A stretch of DNA of 64,000 nt from JAFAGX01 sp035622175 (GTDB taxonomy: Bacteria > Acidobacteriota > Terriglobia > Terriglobales > Acidobacteriaceae). The translations under genes and the position numbers were made by a program. Within the stretch, counting starts at the first letter, position 1. Every line of letters starts with the position of its first letter. The stretch lies in contig DASPVV010000143.1 in NCBI GenBank assembly GCA_035622175.1, forward strand, positions 1 to 64,000, written 5' to 3'. The notes under the pieces were generated by a model. It ran no database searches. It was not told where the DNA came from and saw nothing but the letters and a program-made list of their open reading frames with translations. This document shows positions 1 through 8,993 of the stretch, piece after piece.

Positions 1-454
1 AGCTTTCCCCGCCTGGTTTCTGCTGGGAATTGTGTGCATGGGATGGTCGTGTCCCGCCCGGGCGGCTTTGGGCGGCGACGTTGCCTCGGTCGAGGCCGAT
101 CGGGCGCACATGAATGCCAGCCTGCAGGTGACCGCAGCTGAGGGCTATGCAGTGCAATCCATGAAAACGTCCGGGGGCACGGTGGTCAGCGAGTACGTTG
201 CTCCCGGGGGCCGGGTGTTTGCGGTGGCCTGGCACGGGCCGTTTCTTCCCGAGATGCAACAGATTTTAGGGACCTACTTTCAGCAATACTCCGCCGGGTT
301 GCAAGCGCGGAAGAAGGTCTATGGGCGCCGGCCGCTCAACCTCGAGCTACCGGGATTGGTGGTGCAGGCCGGCGGACGCATGCGGGCTTACATGGGCCGG
401 GCTTACATTCCCGAGATGTTGCCCCAGGGTCTCAAGGTTGAAGAAATCAAGTAA
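1..454 (+). CDS. DUF2844 family protein, 5' end outside the window
   Basis: The reading frame is already open at base 2, so the true start lies upstream of the window. The first visible residues are hydrophobic (AFPAWFLLGIVCMGW) and end in a signal-peptidase-like site near ARAALGG, which suggests an exported protein. The body fits the DUF2844 family: a short mature protein with a GGxVxEYVxPxGxVFAVAWxGP segment. An internal GTG at 32 would cut the signal peptide and is unlikely to be the start. It lies 19 bp upstream of a DUF3443 gene, a pairing known in Burkholderia and Acidobacteria, so the two are probably co-transcribed. The function is unknown. Confidence 0.75.
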   Translation, partial: AFPAWFLLGIVCMGWSCPARAALGGDVASVEADRAHMNASLQVTAAEGYAVQSMKTSGGTVVSEYVAPGGRVFAVAWHGPFLPEMQQILGTYFQQYSAGLQARKKVYGRRPLNLELPGLVVQAGGRMRAYMGRAYIPEMLPQGLKVEEIK

Positions 455-473
455 CCAGCTACGGGAGGACTTT

Positions 474-1772
474 GTGCGCAAACTGGTTTTTGTATTGATC
501 TTGCTGGGATGTTTGGCATTAGCGGTAGGCTGCAGTAGTAGCAGCGGCTCCACCCCCTCAGGGGTGCCGACTGGCACCTCGAGCAATGTGCTGGAAATCG
601 CAGTCGATGGTGGGCCGACGGCAAGTCAAGCGGGCGGTGCCATCTATCCCAATGGCGCGTTCGCCACTGCAACCGTCTGCGCTCCCGGCAGCACCTCGAA
701 TTGTGTTACCGTCGATAACCTGCTCGTGGACACCGGATCGCAGGGTCTGAGGGTCTTGCAGTCTGCAGTTTCCTCGCTCAACCTTCCGAGCGTCAATATC
801 AACGGCTCTGCCGCTTATGATTGCGCCTCCTTTGTGGACGGGTCGTTTCTTTGGGGGCAAGTGCAAAGTGCAAACGTGGTTTTGGCCGGAGAAACCGCCA
901 GCAGCGTGCCCATTCAGGTCATCAGTAGCTCCACAGCCAACATACCCACCAGTTGTTCGAACGGCGGAATCAACGAGAACTCGCAATCCAGCTTAGGAGC
1001 CAATGGCATTCTCGGAGTTGGGCTTGAACCTTTCGACTGCGGCGGTGGTTGCGATCAAAGCAGCGGCGCCAGTACCCCGCCTACGGGCGCTTATTACACC
1101 TGTTCGGGCACGAGTTGCACCCCCGTGTTTGCCTCCTGCGGTTCGGAGTGCTCAGATTCTACCGGGGTGCAGCAGGTCACAAATCCGGTGGTGGCGTTCC
1201 CCGTCGACAATAATGGCGTGATCGTCGAGCTTCCTTCGGTTTCAGGCAGCACCGCCACGGTGACCGGTTCCCTGGTTTTCGGCATCGGAACGGAGACCGA
1301 CAACCAGTTTTCGAGCAGCGCCGAATTGTTTACCGCGGCCTGCGACAAATTCGATACCAGTTTTGAGGGCACGGATTTCTATATTGACCCCTCAAGCTGC
1401 ACCGGCCCGGGCAGCTTTATTGATAGTGGCTCGAATGGGTATTTCTTTGTCGACGTCAATAACGTTCTGGCAACGTGCCCCTCCAATTCGACGGCCGCGG
1501 ACTTCTATTGCCCAACTTCCTTAACCTCTTTGTCTGCGACCGTTGAGGATCCGGTCACCATGTTCCCGGAAGTAATCGACTTCAGCATCGACAACGCCCA
1601 GACCCTATTTTCCTCGGGCGATGCTGCTGACAGCACGCTCGGCGGTCCTGCAGCCGCTGGGTCTGGTTTTGACTGGGGATTGCCGTTCTTCTACGGGAGA
1701 AATGTGTATTCAGCCATCGACGGGCAGACCGTACCTTCGGGCTTGGCGAATGCTCCCTGGTGGGCGTTCTGA
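474..1772 (+). CDS. DUF3443 family lipoprotein with aspartic-protease-like motifs
   Basis: The GTG start at 474 follows a GGGAGGAC ribosome site. It begins a lipoprotein signal (MRKLVFVLILLGCLALAVGC) with the lipobox Cys at residue 20, so the mature protein is probably membrane anchored. A Ser/Gly/Thr-rich linker follows, then a DUF3443 body of about 400 residues. Two segments, VDTGSQGLRV near residue 85 and FIDSGSNGYFF near residue 315, look like the paired D-T/S-G-S active sites of pepsin-type proteases. Several Cys pairs suggest disulfides. DUF3443 proteins have no proven activity; the protease reading is inference from these two motifs. It is paired with the DUF2844 gene upstream. Confidence 0.8.
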   Translation: MRKLVFVLILLGCLALAVGCSSSSGSTPSGVPTGTSSNVLEIAVDGGPTASQAGGAIYPNGAFATATVCAPGSTSNCVTVDNLLVDTGSQGLRVLQSAVSSLNLPSVNINGSAAYDCASFVDGSFLWGQVQSANVVLAGETASSVPIQVISSSTANIPTSCSNGGINENSQSSLGANGILGVGLEPFDCGGGCDQSSGASTPPTGAYYTCSGTSCTPVFASCGSECSDSTGVQQVTNPVVAFPVDNNGVIVELPSVSGSTATVTGSLVFGIGTETDNQFSSSAELFTAACDKFDTSFEGTDFYIDPSSCTGPGSFIDSGSNGYFFVDVNNVLATCPSNSTAADFYCPTSLTSLSATVEDPVTMFPEVIDFSIDNAQTLFSSGDAADSTLGGPAAAGSGFDWGLPFFYGRNVYSAIDGQTVPSGLANAPWWAF

Positions 1773-2053
1773 GTAGCAACCGTATTTGGGCTTGATGCTT
1801 TAAATTAGAACTCGGTCTGCCAAGATCGGTGTCTTCGGCTGCGTGACCAATGGTCGGTCGCTCGGAAAGTCAGACGCGGCTTCGGCTAAGCGCAAGGCAG
1901 TTTCGTGGACCAGTCCGTTTCGCCGATGTTGAACGCATGAGCGAATCCGTAGGACCCATTCCCAATCGGTAAGGAAGGCAGGAGCGAGCTTTCGACCTTT
2001 CCACTCCACTCCGCCCTGCCAGAGGCGTAAAAGGGCAAGCCATGTCAGCAGGT

Positions 2054-2887
2054 TTACCCCGAATGTCCTGCGGGAGCCGCTAACCCCAGTTCTTTCATTA
2101 CCCTTTGCAAATCTTTCCATGCCTCTTTCTTCTGGCGCGGATCGCGCAGGAGAAAGGCGGGATGATAGGTTACGGCCAGCTTGATTCCGCGGAAGTCGTA
2201 CCAGCGTCCGCGCAGTTCGGCCATGGGTGCGTTAATGGCCAACAGCGTCTTGGCCGCAACTGCGCCGAGCGCCACAATCACGTGCGGTTGAATCGCGGCG
2301 ATTTGCCGCAGGAGAAAGGGAGAACAAGTCTCGCATTCGTCACGCTCGGGAACGCGGTTGCCGGGAGGACGGCATTTGATGACGTTCGCGATATACACGT
2401 CGTCGCGGCGTATGCCCATCGCCTTGATCATGTTGTTGAGCAATTGGCCGGCGCGGCCGACGAAGGGTTCTCCCAGTTCGTCTTCGTCCGCGCCCGGAGC
2501 CTCTCCCACGAACATGAGAGCGGCTTGGGGATTTCCCACGCCGAAGACGATCTGCTTGCGGCCTTGTTTGTGAAGGGGACAACGCGTGCAGGCGCCTAGA
2601 TCCTCGCGAATGATGCGCAGCGCCTGGGCAGGATCACCCACCCCGGCTTCCGGCTTCGGCCGCGAAAACAGATTGTCTTCCGGATCCCCTGTTCGCGCGT
2701 AAGGTATGGTTGAGGACGTCATGCAGTTTGGTTCGTCCTGCTCGAGGCTCGGAGCTGGGGCCGCCGTCTTGTCAGTCCGGTCGCAGTCTACCGGACGGCG
2801 ATAGAAATCGTAAATCCCCAGTTCCTGATAAAAGCGGATTCGATCGACCAGCTGGCGATAGAGAGAAGGATCCAGGGCGCGAGACAT
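2054..2887 (-). CDS. Uracil-DNA glycosylase, type IV (4Fe-4S)
   Basis: This enzyme removes uracil from DNA in base-excision repair. An N-terminal region of about 90 residues (LYRQLVDRIRFYQELG) precedes the catalytic domain. The catalytic domain shows the iron-sulfur Cys pair CTRC, the GEAPGADEDELGEPFVGRAG active-site loop, a second Cys pair in RDECETC, and the YHPAFLLRD motif near the C-terminus. These are the hallmarks of family 4 (UdgA-like) thermostable-type UDGs, which often carry such an N-terminal extension. The ATG at 2887 is used. It is the last gene of a minus-strand run beginning at rapZ and lies 66 bp downstream of coaBC. Confidence 0.92.
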   Translation of the reverse strand: MSRALDPSLYRQLVDRIRFYQELGIYDFYRRPVDCDRTDKTAAPAPSLEQDEPNCMTSSTIPYARTGDPEDNLFSRPKPEAGVGDPAQALRIIREDLGACTRCPLHKQGRKQIVFGVGNPQAALMFVGEAPGADEDELGEPFVGRAGQLLNNMIKAMGIRRDDVYIANVIKCRPPGNRVPERDECETCSPFLLRQIAAIQPHVIVALGAVAAKTLLAINAPMAELRGRWYDFRGIKLAVTYHPAFLLRDPRQKKEAWKDLQRVMKELGLAAPAGHSG

Positions 2888-2953
2888 GTCCTCAACAGAG
2901 TAGCAGCATCGCTTCGAGAAAGGCAGGTTTCCTGCTGTGGAAGGAACGACAAC

Positions 2954-4165
2954 CTATTCTTTCATGGCCGGCCTCGACTGGCGGAGGCGGACGATCTGGT
3001 CGAGCACGCGGTGGGCGATCTCCCATTTGCTATTCTCCGGCACGTCGATCGTCTCATCTTCGGTGATAATGGTGACCGCATTACGCTCGGAATCAAAGCC
3101 GATCCCTTCCCGGGAAACATCGTTCACCACGATCCCGTCAAGCGATTTCGAGGTTAGTTTCTTGCGCGCGTGTTCGCGCGCGTTCTCGGTCTCTGCCGCA
3201 AAGCCGATTACAATCCGCGACCCTTTCTGGCGGGCCACTTCGGAGAGAATGTCGGCCGTGGGCTCGAGTTCGAGCGCCAGCGCTCCGCTGCGTTTGATCT
3301 TTTGGGGTTGCACCGATTTGGGGCGATAGTCGGCCACCGCCGCAGTCTTGATTACGATGGTTGCCTGAGGCAACCGCTCTAAGACTGCCCGGCGCATTTC
3401 CTCGGTGGATTCGACGGAGACGACCTCGGCAGCGCCGGGAGGAGCCAACATCGTGGGCCCGGTGATGAGAAGCACTCGAGCTCCCCGCCGCAGCGCGGCT
3501 TCGGCCATCGCATATCCCATGCGGCCGCTAGAACGGTTACTCAGATAGCGCACCGGATCGATCTTCTCCCGCGTCGGCCCAGCAGTGATCAGCACGGTTT
3601 CTCCGGCGAAATCCTGGGACGCTCCCAAGGCTTCGAGTGTGGTTTCGACAATGGCCTGGTTCTCCGCCAGACGACCCGGTCCCGTCATTCCGCACGCCAG
3701 ATAGCCTGTTCCGGGATCCACCACCCGTACGCCGCGTTTTCTGAGAACTTCCAGATTGGCTTGGGTCGCCGGATGGTTCCACATGTTGAGGTTCATCGCC
3801 GGAGCTACCACGACCGGGGCGGTCGTGGCCAGATACAGCGTGGTTAGGAAGTCGTTGGCGATGCCATGCGCGAACTTGCCTAGAACGTCGGCCGTGGCCG
3901 GTGCCACCAGCAGCGCATCGATCGACCGTGCCACTTGGATGTGTTCGATGGCGGAGTCGATGTTCGATGGTTCTCCCCCCACGGCGAACATGTCGGTGAT
4001 GACGCGTTCGCCCGAGAGAGCTGCAAAGGTCAACGGGCGGATGAACTCCTCAGCAGCCTTGGTCAGGATGACCTGCACGCGGATACCCCGGTCCTCGAGC
4101 AAGCGGACGATCTCAGCTGCTTTGTAAGCCGCAATACCGCCGCTGACACCAAGCGCCACTTTCAT
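2954..4165 (-). CDS. coaBC: Bifunctional phosphopantothenoylcysteine decarboxylase / phosphopantothenate-cysteine ligase
   Basis: This cytosolic enzyme makes 4'-phosphopantetheine for coenzyme A. The N-terminal flavoprotein half starts MKVALGVSGGIAAYKA and carries the APAMNLNMW active-site segment and the substrate-recognition Cys in ACGMTGPGRLAE. The C-terminal CoaB half starts near residue 195 (VLITAGPTREKIDPVRYLSNRSSGRMGYA) and holds the KTAAVADYRP motif. At 403 residues it is the normal length for the fusion. It sits downstream of rpoZ and gmk, an arrangement common in bacteria. The start is the ATG at 4165. Confidence 0.96.
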   Translation of the reverse strand: MKVALGVSGGIAAYKAAEIVRLLEDRGIRVQVILTKAAEEFIRPLTFAALSGERVITDMFAVGGEPSNIDSAIEHIQVARSIDALLVAPATADVLGKFAHGIANDFLTTLYLATTAPVVVAPAMNLNMWNHPATQANLEVLRKRGVRVVDPGTGYLACGMTGPGRLAENQAIVETTLEALGASQDFAGETVLITAGPTREKIDPVRYLSNRSSGRMGYAMAEAALRRGARVLLITGPTMLAPPGAAEVVSVESTEEMRRAVLERLPQATIVIKTAAVADYRPKSVQPQKIKRSGALALELEPTADILSEVARQKGSRIVIGFAAETENAREHARKKLTSKSLDGIVVNDVSREGIGFDSERNAVTIITEDETIDVPENSKWEIAHRVLDQIVRLRQSRPAMKE

Positions 4166-4227
4166 AAAAGTGCCGGTTTGCGATTGCCGAGATTGGCAAA
4201 AATCCGGAGGTCGGCAATCCGCAGGCC

Positions 4228-4464
4228 TTACTCTTGACCTAACGCCTTATCCAGGGTCTCGTTGGCCACTTCGGCCGCCGACTTAGGTGGCTCGGGAATC
4301 GTCCATTTGACTTTACCGGCCTTGATCTCATCCTGGGCGATGCGGCAAGGCTTGCGCGAAGTAGTGTCGATGACCGGTGGGGCGCCGCCCTGCAGTTGCC
4401 GTGCACGTCGAGCCGCCACCAAGATGTAGCGATAATTACTATCGAAGCCATCCATCAACTTCAT
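4228..4464 (-). CDS. rpoZ: RNA polymerase omega subunit
   Basis: This small protein (78 residues) promotes assembly of core RNA polymerase by binding beta prime. The segment FDSNYRYILVAARRARQLQGG matches the conserved omega helix that normally reads RFxLVxxAxxRARQLxxG. The acidic end of many omegas is short here. It lies 16 bp after gmk and 62 bp before coaBC, the usual gmk-rpoZ-coaBC order. The family is short, so its identity rests partly on this context. Confidence 0.9.
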   Translation of the reverse strand: MKLMDGFDSNYRYILVAARRARQLQGGAPPVIDTTSRKPCRIAQDEIKAGKVKWTIPEPPKSAAEVANETLDKALGQE

Positions 4465-4480
4465 AAAATCTCCCCTGACG

Positions 4481-5170
4481 CTAACCTCCTGGAGCCGCGG
4501 CTACCGCGAACGAGGCCACGATCGGCTGCACCCGCGCTTCGATGTTGCGCAATCGGCAACCTTCGGCTTTGGCCAGCGTTTCTTGGTCGGCAGCCACTGG
4601 TTCGGTCCCCCCGCGTTTCATCCTCTCAGCAAGCAGGATGGCCTTGAGGGCCGCAATGGATTCCTCCAGACGATCGTTTATCAAAATATAGTCGTATTCT
4701 CGGTATTTCTCAATCTCCCGATGGGCGGTGACCAACCGGCGCTGAATCACCTCTTCCTTGTCCAGACTGCGATTGCGCAGACGCTGCTCCAAGGTCTTAC
4801 GGTCGGGCGGCAGCACGAAGATGCTCACGGCCTGGGGAAGCTTGCGCTTGATCTGCGCCGCGCCCTGGACGTCGACATCGAGCAAGAGATCGTGCCCGCT
4901 TTGCTGCGCCTGCTCGAAGAAACGTTGCGCACTTCCGTAGGCGTTGCCGAACACCTCCGCATATTCAAGAAATTCGTGGCCCTGTTTCATTTGCTCAAAC
5001 GTCTCTCGGGAAACGAAAAAGTACTCCCGGCCGTTTTGCTCACGACCGCGCGGCGGGCGGGTCGTATACGAAACCGAAAAGTCCAGCCCGGGAACTACCT
5101 TGCGCACTTTTTCGACCAGCGTGGATTTCCCCGAACCCGAGGGCGCGGAAATGATGAAAACGCTGCTCAT
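4481..5170 (-). CDS. gmk: Guanylate kinase
   Basis: It phosphorylates GMP to GDP with ATP. The P-loop is ISAPSGSGKSTLVEKV at residues 6-21. The GMP-binding segment SVSYTTRPPRGREQNGREYFFVS follows, then DVDVQGAAQIK and the lid RRLVTAHREIEKYREYDYILIND. At 229 residues it has a C-terminal tail about 20-30 residues longer than most Gmk proteins, ending in an Ala/Gly-rich stretch. Its ATG overlaps the stop of yicC by 4 bp, so the two are probably translationally coupled. Confidence 0.95.
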   Translation of the reverse strand: MSSVFIISAPSGSGKSTLVEKVRKVVPGLDFSVSYTTRPPRGREQNGREYFFVSRETFEQMKQGHEFLEYAEVFGNAYGSAQRFFEQAQQSGHDLLLDVDVQGAAQIKRKLPQAVSIFVLPPDRKTLEQRLRNRSLDKEEVIQRRLVTAHREIEKYREYDYILINDRLEESIAALKAILLAERMKRGGTEPVAADQETLAKAEGCRLRNIEARVQPIVASFAVAAAPGG

Positions 5171-6054
5171 TCTAGATTTTGTACCTGCTCCCGAGCCTTC
5201 TCGATATCCGCCTTCATCGCCAACCCATAGGTTGTGATTTCTAAGGCTTCCCCGGCAAGTCCAGCGGTCTTTGAAAGCAGAGTATTGGACTCGCGATTCA
5301 TCTCCTGCAGCAGAAAATCCAGCTTCTTGCCAACCTCCCCGCCCGCATCGAGCAAATCCAGAAAATGCTGGATGTGACTTTCCAGGCGAACCAGCTCCTC
5401 CGCAACATCGCTGCGACCGGCGAGCAGAGCCGCTTCTTGCAGGATGCGTTCCGGTTCGACCTGGGAACCGATCAGCTCCTGGATGCGTCGCTTCAGTTGC
5501 TCAGCGTAGATCTGGAGCGTGGCTTGGCGGCACCGTTCGACTTCTTGCCGGGCGCGTTGGATATGCTGCATGCGCTCGCGAAGTTCCCGCTCCGCGTCCC
5601 TACCTTCCTGTTCCCGCATTTCATTCAGCCGTTCGAGCGCCTCTTCGAGCTTGGCGAGAATCGCTTCTTCCAACCGAGGATCGGCGGCCAGAGCGGCAGA
5701 TTCAAAAGCCCCGGGAAGGCGCAGAATGAGGTTGAGATCCGGCTCAGCCGCCAGTCGAAATTCCGTCGCGGCAGCGCGAAATGCCTGGATGTAGCCGGCC
5801 ACCCATTCGCGATTGAAGCGAAAACTGTCCGCGGCGGTGGTTTCAAAATTGAGAATCAACTCGACGTGTCCGCGCACGATCTTTTCCTTCAGCCGACGCC
5901 GAACCTTCATTTCCAGTTCTTCCGTCCCCGCGGGCAGGCGGAAATGCAAGTCCAGAAAACGGTGATTGAGCGATTTCAGGGAAAGGTTGAAGCTAGAGCG
6001 GCCGTTCGCCTGCCCTGTCACCTGTGCAAACCCGGTCATGGAGCGTATGGCCAT
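5167..6054 (-). CDS. yicC: YicC-family endoribonuclease
   Basis: It belongs to the YicC/YloC family, widely conserved and shown in E. coli to have endoribonuclease activity. The N-terminus MAIRSMTGFAQVTGQ is the family signature, followed by LKSLNHRFLDLHFRLP. The C-terminal domain (DUF1732) ends QEMNRESNTLLSKTAGLA and ITTYGLAMKADIEKAREQVQNLE, which is typical. At 295 residues it is full length. It is coupled to gmk by a 4-bp overlap and begins 14 bp after the ABC exporter gene. Confidence 0.92.
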   Translation of the reverse strand: MAIRSMTGFAQVTGQANGRSSFNLSLKSLNHRFLDLHFRLPAGTEELEMKVRRRLKEKIVRGHVELILNFETTAADSFRFNREWVAGYIQAFRAAATEFRLAAEPDLNLILRLPGAFESAALAADPRLEEAILAKLEEALERLNEMREQEGRDAERELRERMQHIQRARQEVERCRQATLQIYAEQLKRRIQELIGSQVEPERILQEAALLAGRSDVAEELVRLESHIQHFLDLLDAGGEVGKKLDFLLQEMNRESNTLLSKTAGLAGEALEITTYGLAMKADIEKAREQVQNLE

Positions 6055-6068
6055 GCGGACAATACTCC

Positions 6069-7910
6069 TCAGGGGGCGCCGACTTTCGGGAGCTCCAGAT
6101 CGGCGAATTGCAAGTCGTACAGCCGGCGATAGGTGCCAAACCTCTTCAACAAATCCTCATGGGAACCGACGTCGGTCACCTTCCCATTCTCCAGCACCAC
6201 AATGCGGTCGGCTCGGCGTACGGTCGAGAGGCGATGAGCAATGACCACGACGGTGCGTCCCACCATCAGATTGGCAAGCGCGGACTGCACCAGGGATTCC
6301 GATTCGCTGTCCAACGCCGAGGTCGCCTCATCCAGAATCAAGATGGGAGCGTTCTTCAGCAAGGCCCGAGCGATCGCGATGCGCTGACGCTCCCCACCCG
6401 AAAGCCGGATCCCGCGTTCGCCGATCACGGTGTCGTAGCCTAAGGGTAAGGCGGTGATGAAGCCGTGGGCTAAAGCAGCCCGGGCTGCCTCTTCCACCGC
6501 CCGCTGGGAAACATGCGGTTGTCCGTAAGCGATATTGTTGCGCACGCTGTCGTTGAACAGAACCGTTTCCTGGGAAACGACTCCGATTTGGGAGCGCACC
6601 GACGCGAGGGTCATCTTGCGGACGTCGTGGCCGTCGATCAGCAGACGCCCGGCGGTAACGTCGAAGAAGCGTGGAATGAGATGCACCAAGGTGCTTTTAC
6701 CCGCACCGCTCGAGCCCACCACGGCCAACACTTCCCCGGCTCGAACTTCCAGATCGATGTCTTGCAGGATCTCCCGTTTCTCCTCTCCCTTAGGTTCGTA
6801 GGAAAAGCTCACGTTTTCAAAGCGGATACGCTGGGAGAATGGAGGCAACGGCTTGGCGCCGGTGCTCTCCCTGACTTCGTCCTCCGTGTCCATAAAGGCG
6901 AAGATTCCCGAGGAAGCACCGAGCGCCTGCTGAAAGTTATTGTTGAACAGCGCGAACTTGCGCACCGGATCGTAGAGTTTAAACACGGCGACAATAAAAG
7001 CGAAGAACACCCCCGCCGTCATGCGCTGGTGAGAAATTTGTTGTCGTCCAAGCAGCAGCAGCAGGGCAATCGCGATCGCGCCGAAGATATCCATCAAAGG
7101 AGAACTGATGGCAGCGGCGGCAACCGAGCGCAGGTTCGCCCAGAACAGCCGCCGCGCCGCTTTGTGGAATCTGGCAATCTCCCAGGATTCCGTGTTGAAA
7201 GCCTTCACGATGCGGTTGCCGGTAATGGTTTCGTGCAGGATGTTCTGGATGTCGGCCAGCTTGTCCTGCCCCTTGCGCGTCGTGTGCCGCACCCGGCGGC
7301 CGATCCGTCCTGCCGAGTACATAATAAAGGGCACAAACAACAACAGCACCCACGCCAAGTTTCCTCCCAAGAGCACCACGACAGCCGCCGTGAAAATCAG
7401 AGTGAACAGCTGTTGCAGGAACTCCGCCAGGACCGTGGACATGGAGTATTGCACGCGCTCGATATCGTTAACGATGGTGGAAATCAGGGTGCCCGTGGTG
7501 TGCTTCTCGAAGAAGGCGGCGGAGCGGTGAAGAATGGAATCATACAAATGGTTGCGAAGATCCGTGATCATTCCATACCCGGCGTAGTTCACCAGATAGG
7601 TTCCCAGATAATCGCAAATGCCCTTCAGCATGGTCGACGCTACCAGCGCATAGGCCACGATGGTCCAGGCATCGTGAAGGTGCGACGGCACGAATTGCTG
7701 CAAGTAGACGGTCCGGTGGGTCCGGGGAATGCTGAACAGCCGAATATCATTCGATCCCGACGAAGGGTTCAGAACGCGATCCAAAACGGGGCCGACGAGC
7801 AGTACGCGGAAGGCGTCCAGCAAGCCCACCAGTGCCAGGAATGACACCGAAGCCAGTATCTGCCACCAATAGGGCAGTGCGTATCGGAGAAGACGGGTCA
7901 GTTGCCGCAT
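6069..7910 (-). CDS. MsbA-like ABC exporter, fused permease and ATPase
   Basis: A half-transporter of 613 residues. The first 320 residues form a six-helix exporter transmembrane domain. The C-terminal ATPase shows Walker A (GSSGAGKST), Q-loop (SQETVLFNDSV), the signature LSGGERQRIAIARALL, Walker B (ILILDEATSAL) and the H-loop IAHRLSTV. It most resembles lipid A/glycolipid flippases of the MsbA class. The substrate cannot be read from the sequence, so the symbol is left blank. It acts in the inner membrane as a homodimer. It sits between yicC and rapZ on the minus strand. Confidence 0.88.
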   Translation of the reverse strand: MRQLTRLLRYALPYWWQILASVSFLALVGLLDAFRVLLVGPVLDRVLNPSSGSNDIRLFSIPRTHRTVYLQQFVPSHLHDAWTIVAYALVASTMLKGICDYLGTYLVNYAGYGMITDLRNHLYDSILHRSAAFFEKHTTGTLISTIVNDIERVQYSMSTVLAEFLQQLFTLIFTAAVVVLLGGNLAWVLLLFVPFIMYSAGRIGRRVRHTTRKGQDKLADIQNILHETITGNRIVKAFNTESWEIARFHKAARRLFWANLRSVAAAAISSPLMDIFGAIAIALLLLLGRQQISHQRMTAGVFFAFIVAVFKLYDPVRKFALFNNNFQQALGASSGIFAFMDTEDEVRESTGAKPLPPFSQRIRFENVSFSYEPKGEEKREILQDIDLEVRAGEVLAVVGSSGAGKSTLVHLIPRFFDVTAGRLLIDGHDVRKMTLASVRSQIGVVSQETVLFNDSVRNNIAYGQPHVSQRAVEEAARAALAHGFITALPLGYDTVIGERGIRLSGGERQRIAIARALLKNAPILILDEATSALDSESESLVQSALANLMVGRTVVVIAHRLSTVRRADRIVVLENGKVTDVGSHEDLLKRFGTYRRLYDLQFADLELPKVGAP

Positions 7911-8072
7911 CTGTCGCCTGCGGATGGAATCGACATGGGCTTGAGAGTCTTATTTTACTGTAGTTGGTGGGCGATTCGGGGGAAATGCGGCCCGTCCAAG
8001 GTCGGATCGCGCCGCGGTGGGAGGTCATGGCGGATGCATCGTCCGCGGACGCGCCCCAAGGGCACGACGACG

Positions 8073-8993
8073 CTAACCGGGACTGTCTCGATGCACCACC
8101 TTGACCCGGTATCCCGCGGTTCGCAACAACTTGCCGACCTCTTCCGCCATCATCACGGAGCGGTGTTGGCCGCCCGTGCAGCCGAAGGAAATCGTGAGAT
8201 AGCTCTTGCCCTCGCGGATGTAGTGCGGCAGCAGATACACCAGGAGCCGGGAAATCCGGCGAATGAATTCCCGGGTTTGGGGAAACGATCGGATATACTT
8301 TGCCACCCTCGGATCGCGTCCGCTGAGCGGACGAAATTCGGGCAGAAAGTACGGGTTGGGCAGAAAACGAACGTCAAACACTAAGTCCGCATCCTCCGGC
8401 ACTCCCTGCTTGAATCCGAAGCTTACGCAGGAAACCAGGATGTTCTTATCGGACTCGCGCTTCTGAAATCTCTCCGTGATGTAGGCGCGCAGCTCGTGTA
8501 CGTTGAACTTGGAAGTGTCAATCACCAGATCCGCCATGGCACGAATCGAGCGCAGGTGACTGCGCTCGGCCGCGAGCGAAGCCCGCACCGGGGCGTCAAT
8601 TCCCAAAGGATGCGGACGGCGGGTTTCACTGAAACGGCGGAGCAGGACCGCGTCTTCCGCCTCGAGGAAAACCATCTTGGTCGGCAACATGCGCTTGACC
8701 GACCGTACGATACGCGGCAAGTTTTTCAGCTGTTCGCCTTCGCGAACATCCACGACGAGCGCGGTATTGTTGATCTCCGAAGACTGCCCCACCAGTTCGG
8801 CGAACTGCGGAATGAGACCCACCGGGAGATTGTCCACGCAGTAATAACCCAGATCCTCAAACGCCTTCAGGACCGAAGCCTTCCCTGATCCGCTCATTCC
8901 CGTGATGATGACCAGTTCGGCGGGAGTGCGTCCGTCGCTCGAGCTTTGGCGCACCCCGATTGTGCTGCTCTTCGGAAATCTGTGCGATGGCAT
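8073..8993 (-). CDS. rapZ: RNase adapter protein RapZ (YvcJ-type nucleotide-binding protein)
   Basis: This cytosolic P-loop protein is known in E. coli to steer RNase E on a small RNA; in other phyla its role is less defined. The P-loop TGMSGSGKASVLKAFEDLGYYCVDNLP and the C-terminal ISFGCTGGQHRSVMMAEEV are diagnostic. The ATG at 8993 (MPSHRFPKSS) gives 306 residues, close to the family length. The frame stays open upstream to 9311, adding 106 basic residues with no family resemblance, so that longer start is doubted. No clear ribosome site marks either choice. Confidence 0.85.
   Translation of the reverse strand: MPSHRFPKSSTIGVRQSSSDGRTPAELVIITGMSGSGKASVLKAFEDLGYYCVDNLPVGLIPQFAELVGQSSEINNTALVVDVREGEQLKNLPRIVRSVKRMLPTKMVFLEAEDAVLLRRFSETRRPHPLGIDAPVRASLAAERSHLRSIRAMADLVIDTSKFNVHELRAYITERFQKRESDKNILVSCVSFGFKQGVPEDADLVFDVRFLPNPYFLPEFRPLSGRDPRVAKYIRSFPQTREFIRRISRLLVYLLPHYIREGKSYLTISFGCTGGQHRSVMMAEEVGKLLRTAGYRVKVVHRDSPG

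Noticed and set aside
1800..2120. A 106-codon minus-strand frame downstream of the DUF3443 gene
   Set aside because: It overlaps the end of the uracil-DNA glycosylase gene, has no ribosome site and matches no family.
6513..7844. A 443-codon open frame opposite the ABC exporter gene
   Set aside because: It is fully antisense to a clear exporter, its translation is His/Arg/Gln-rich without family pattern, and such frames are common opposite G+C-rich genes.
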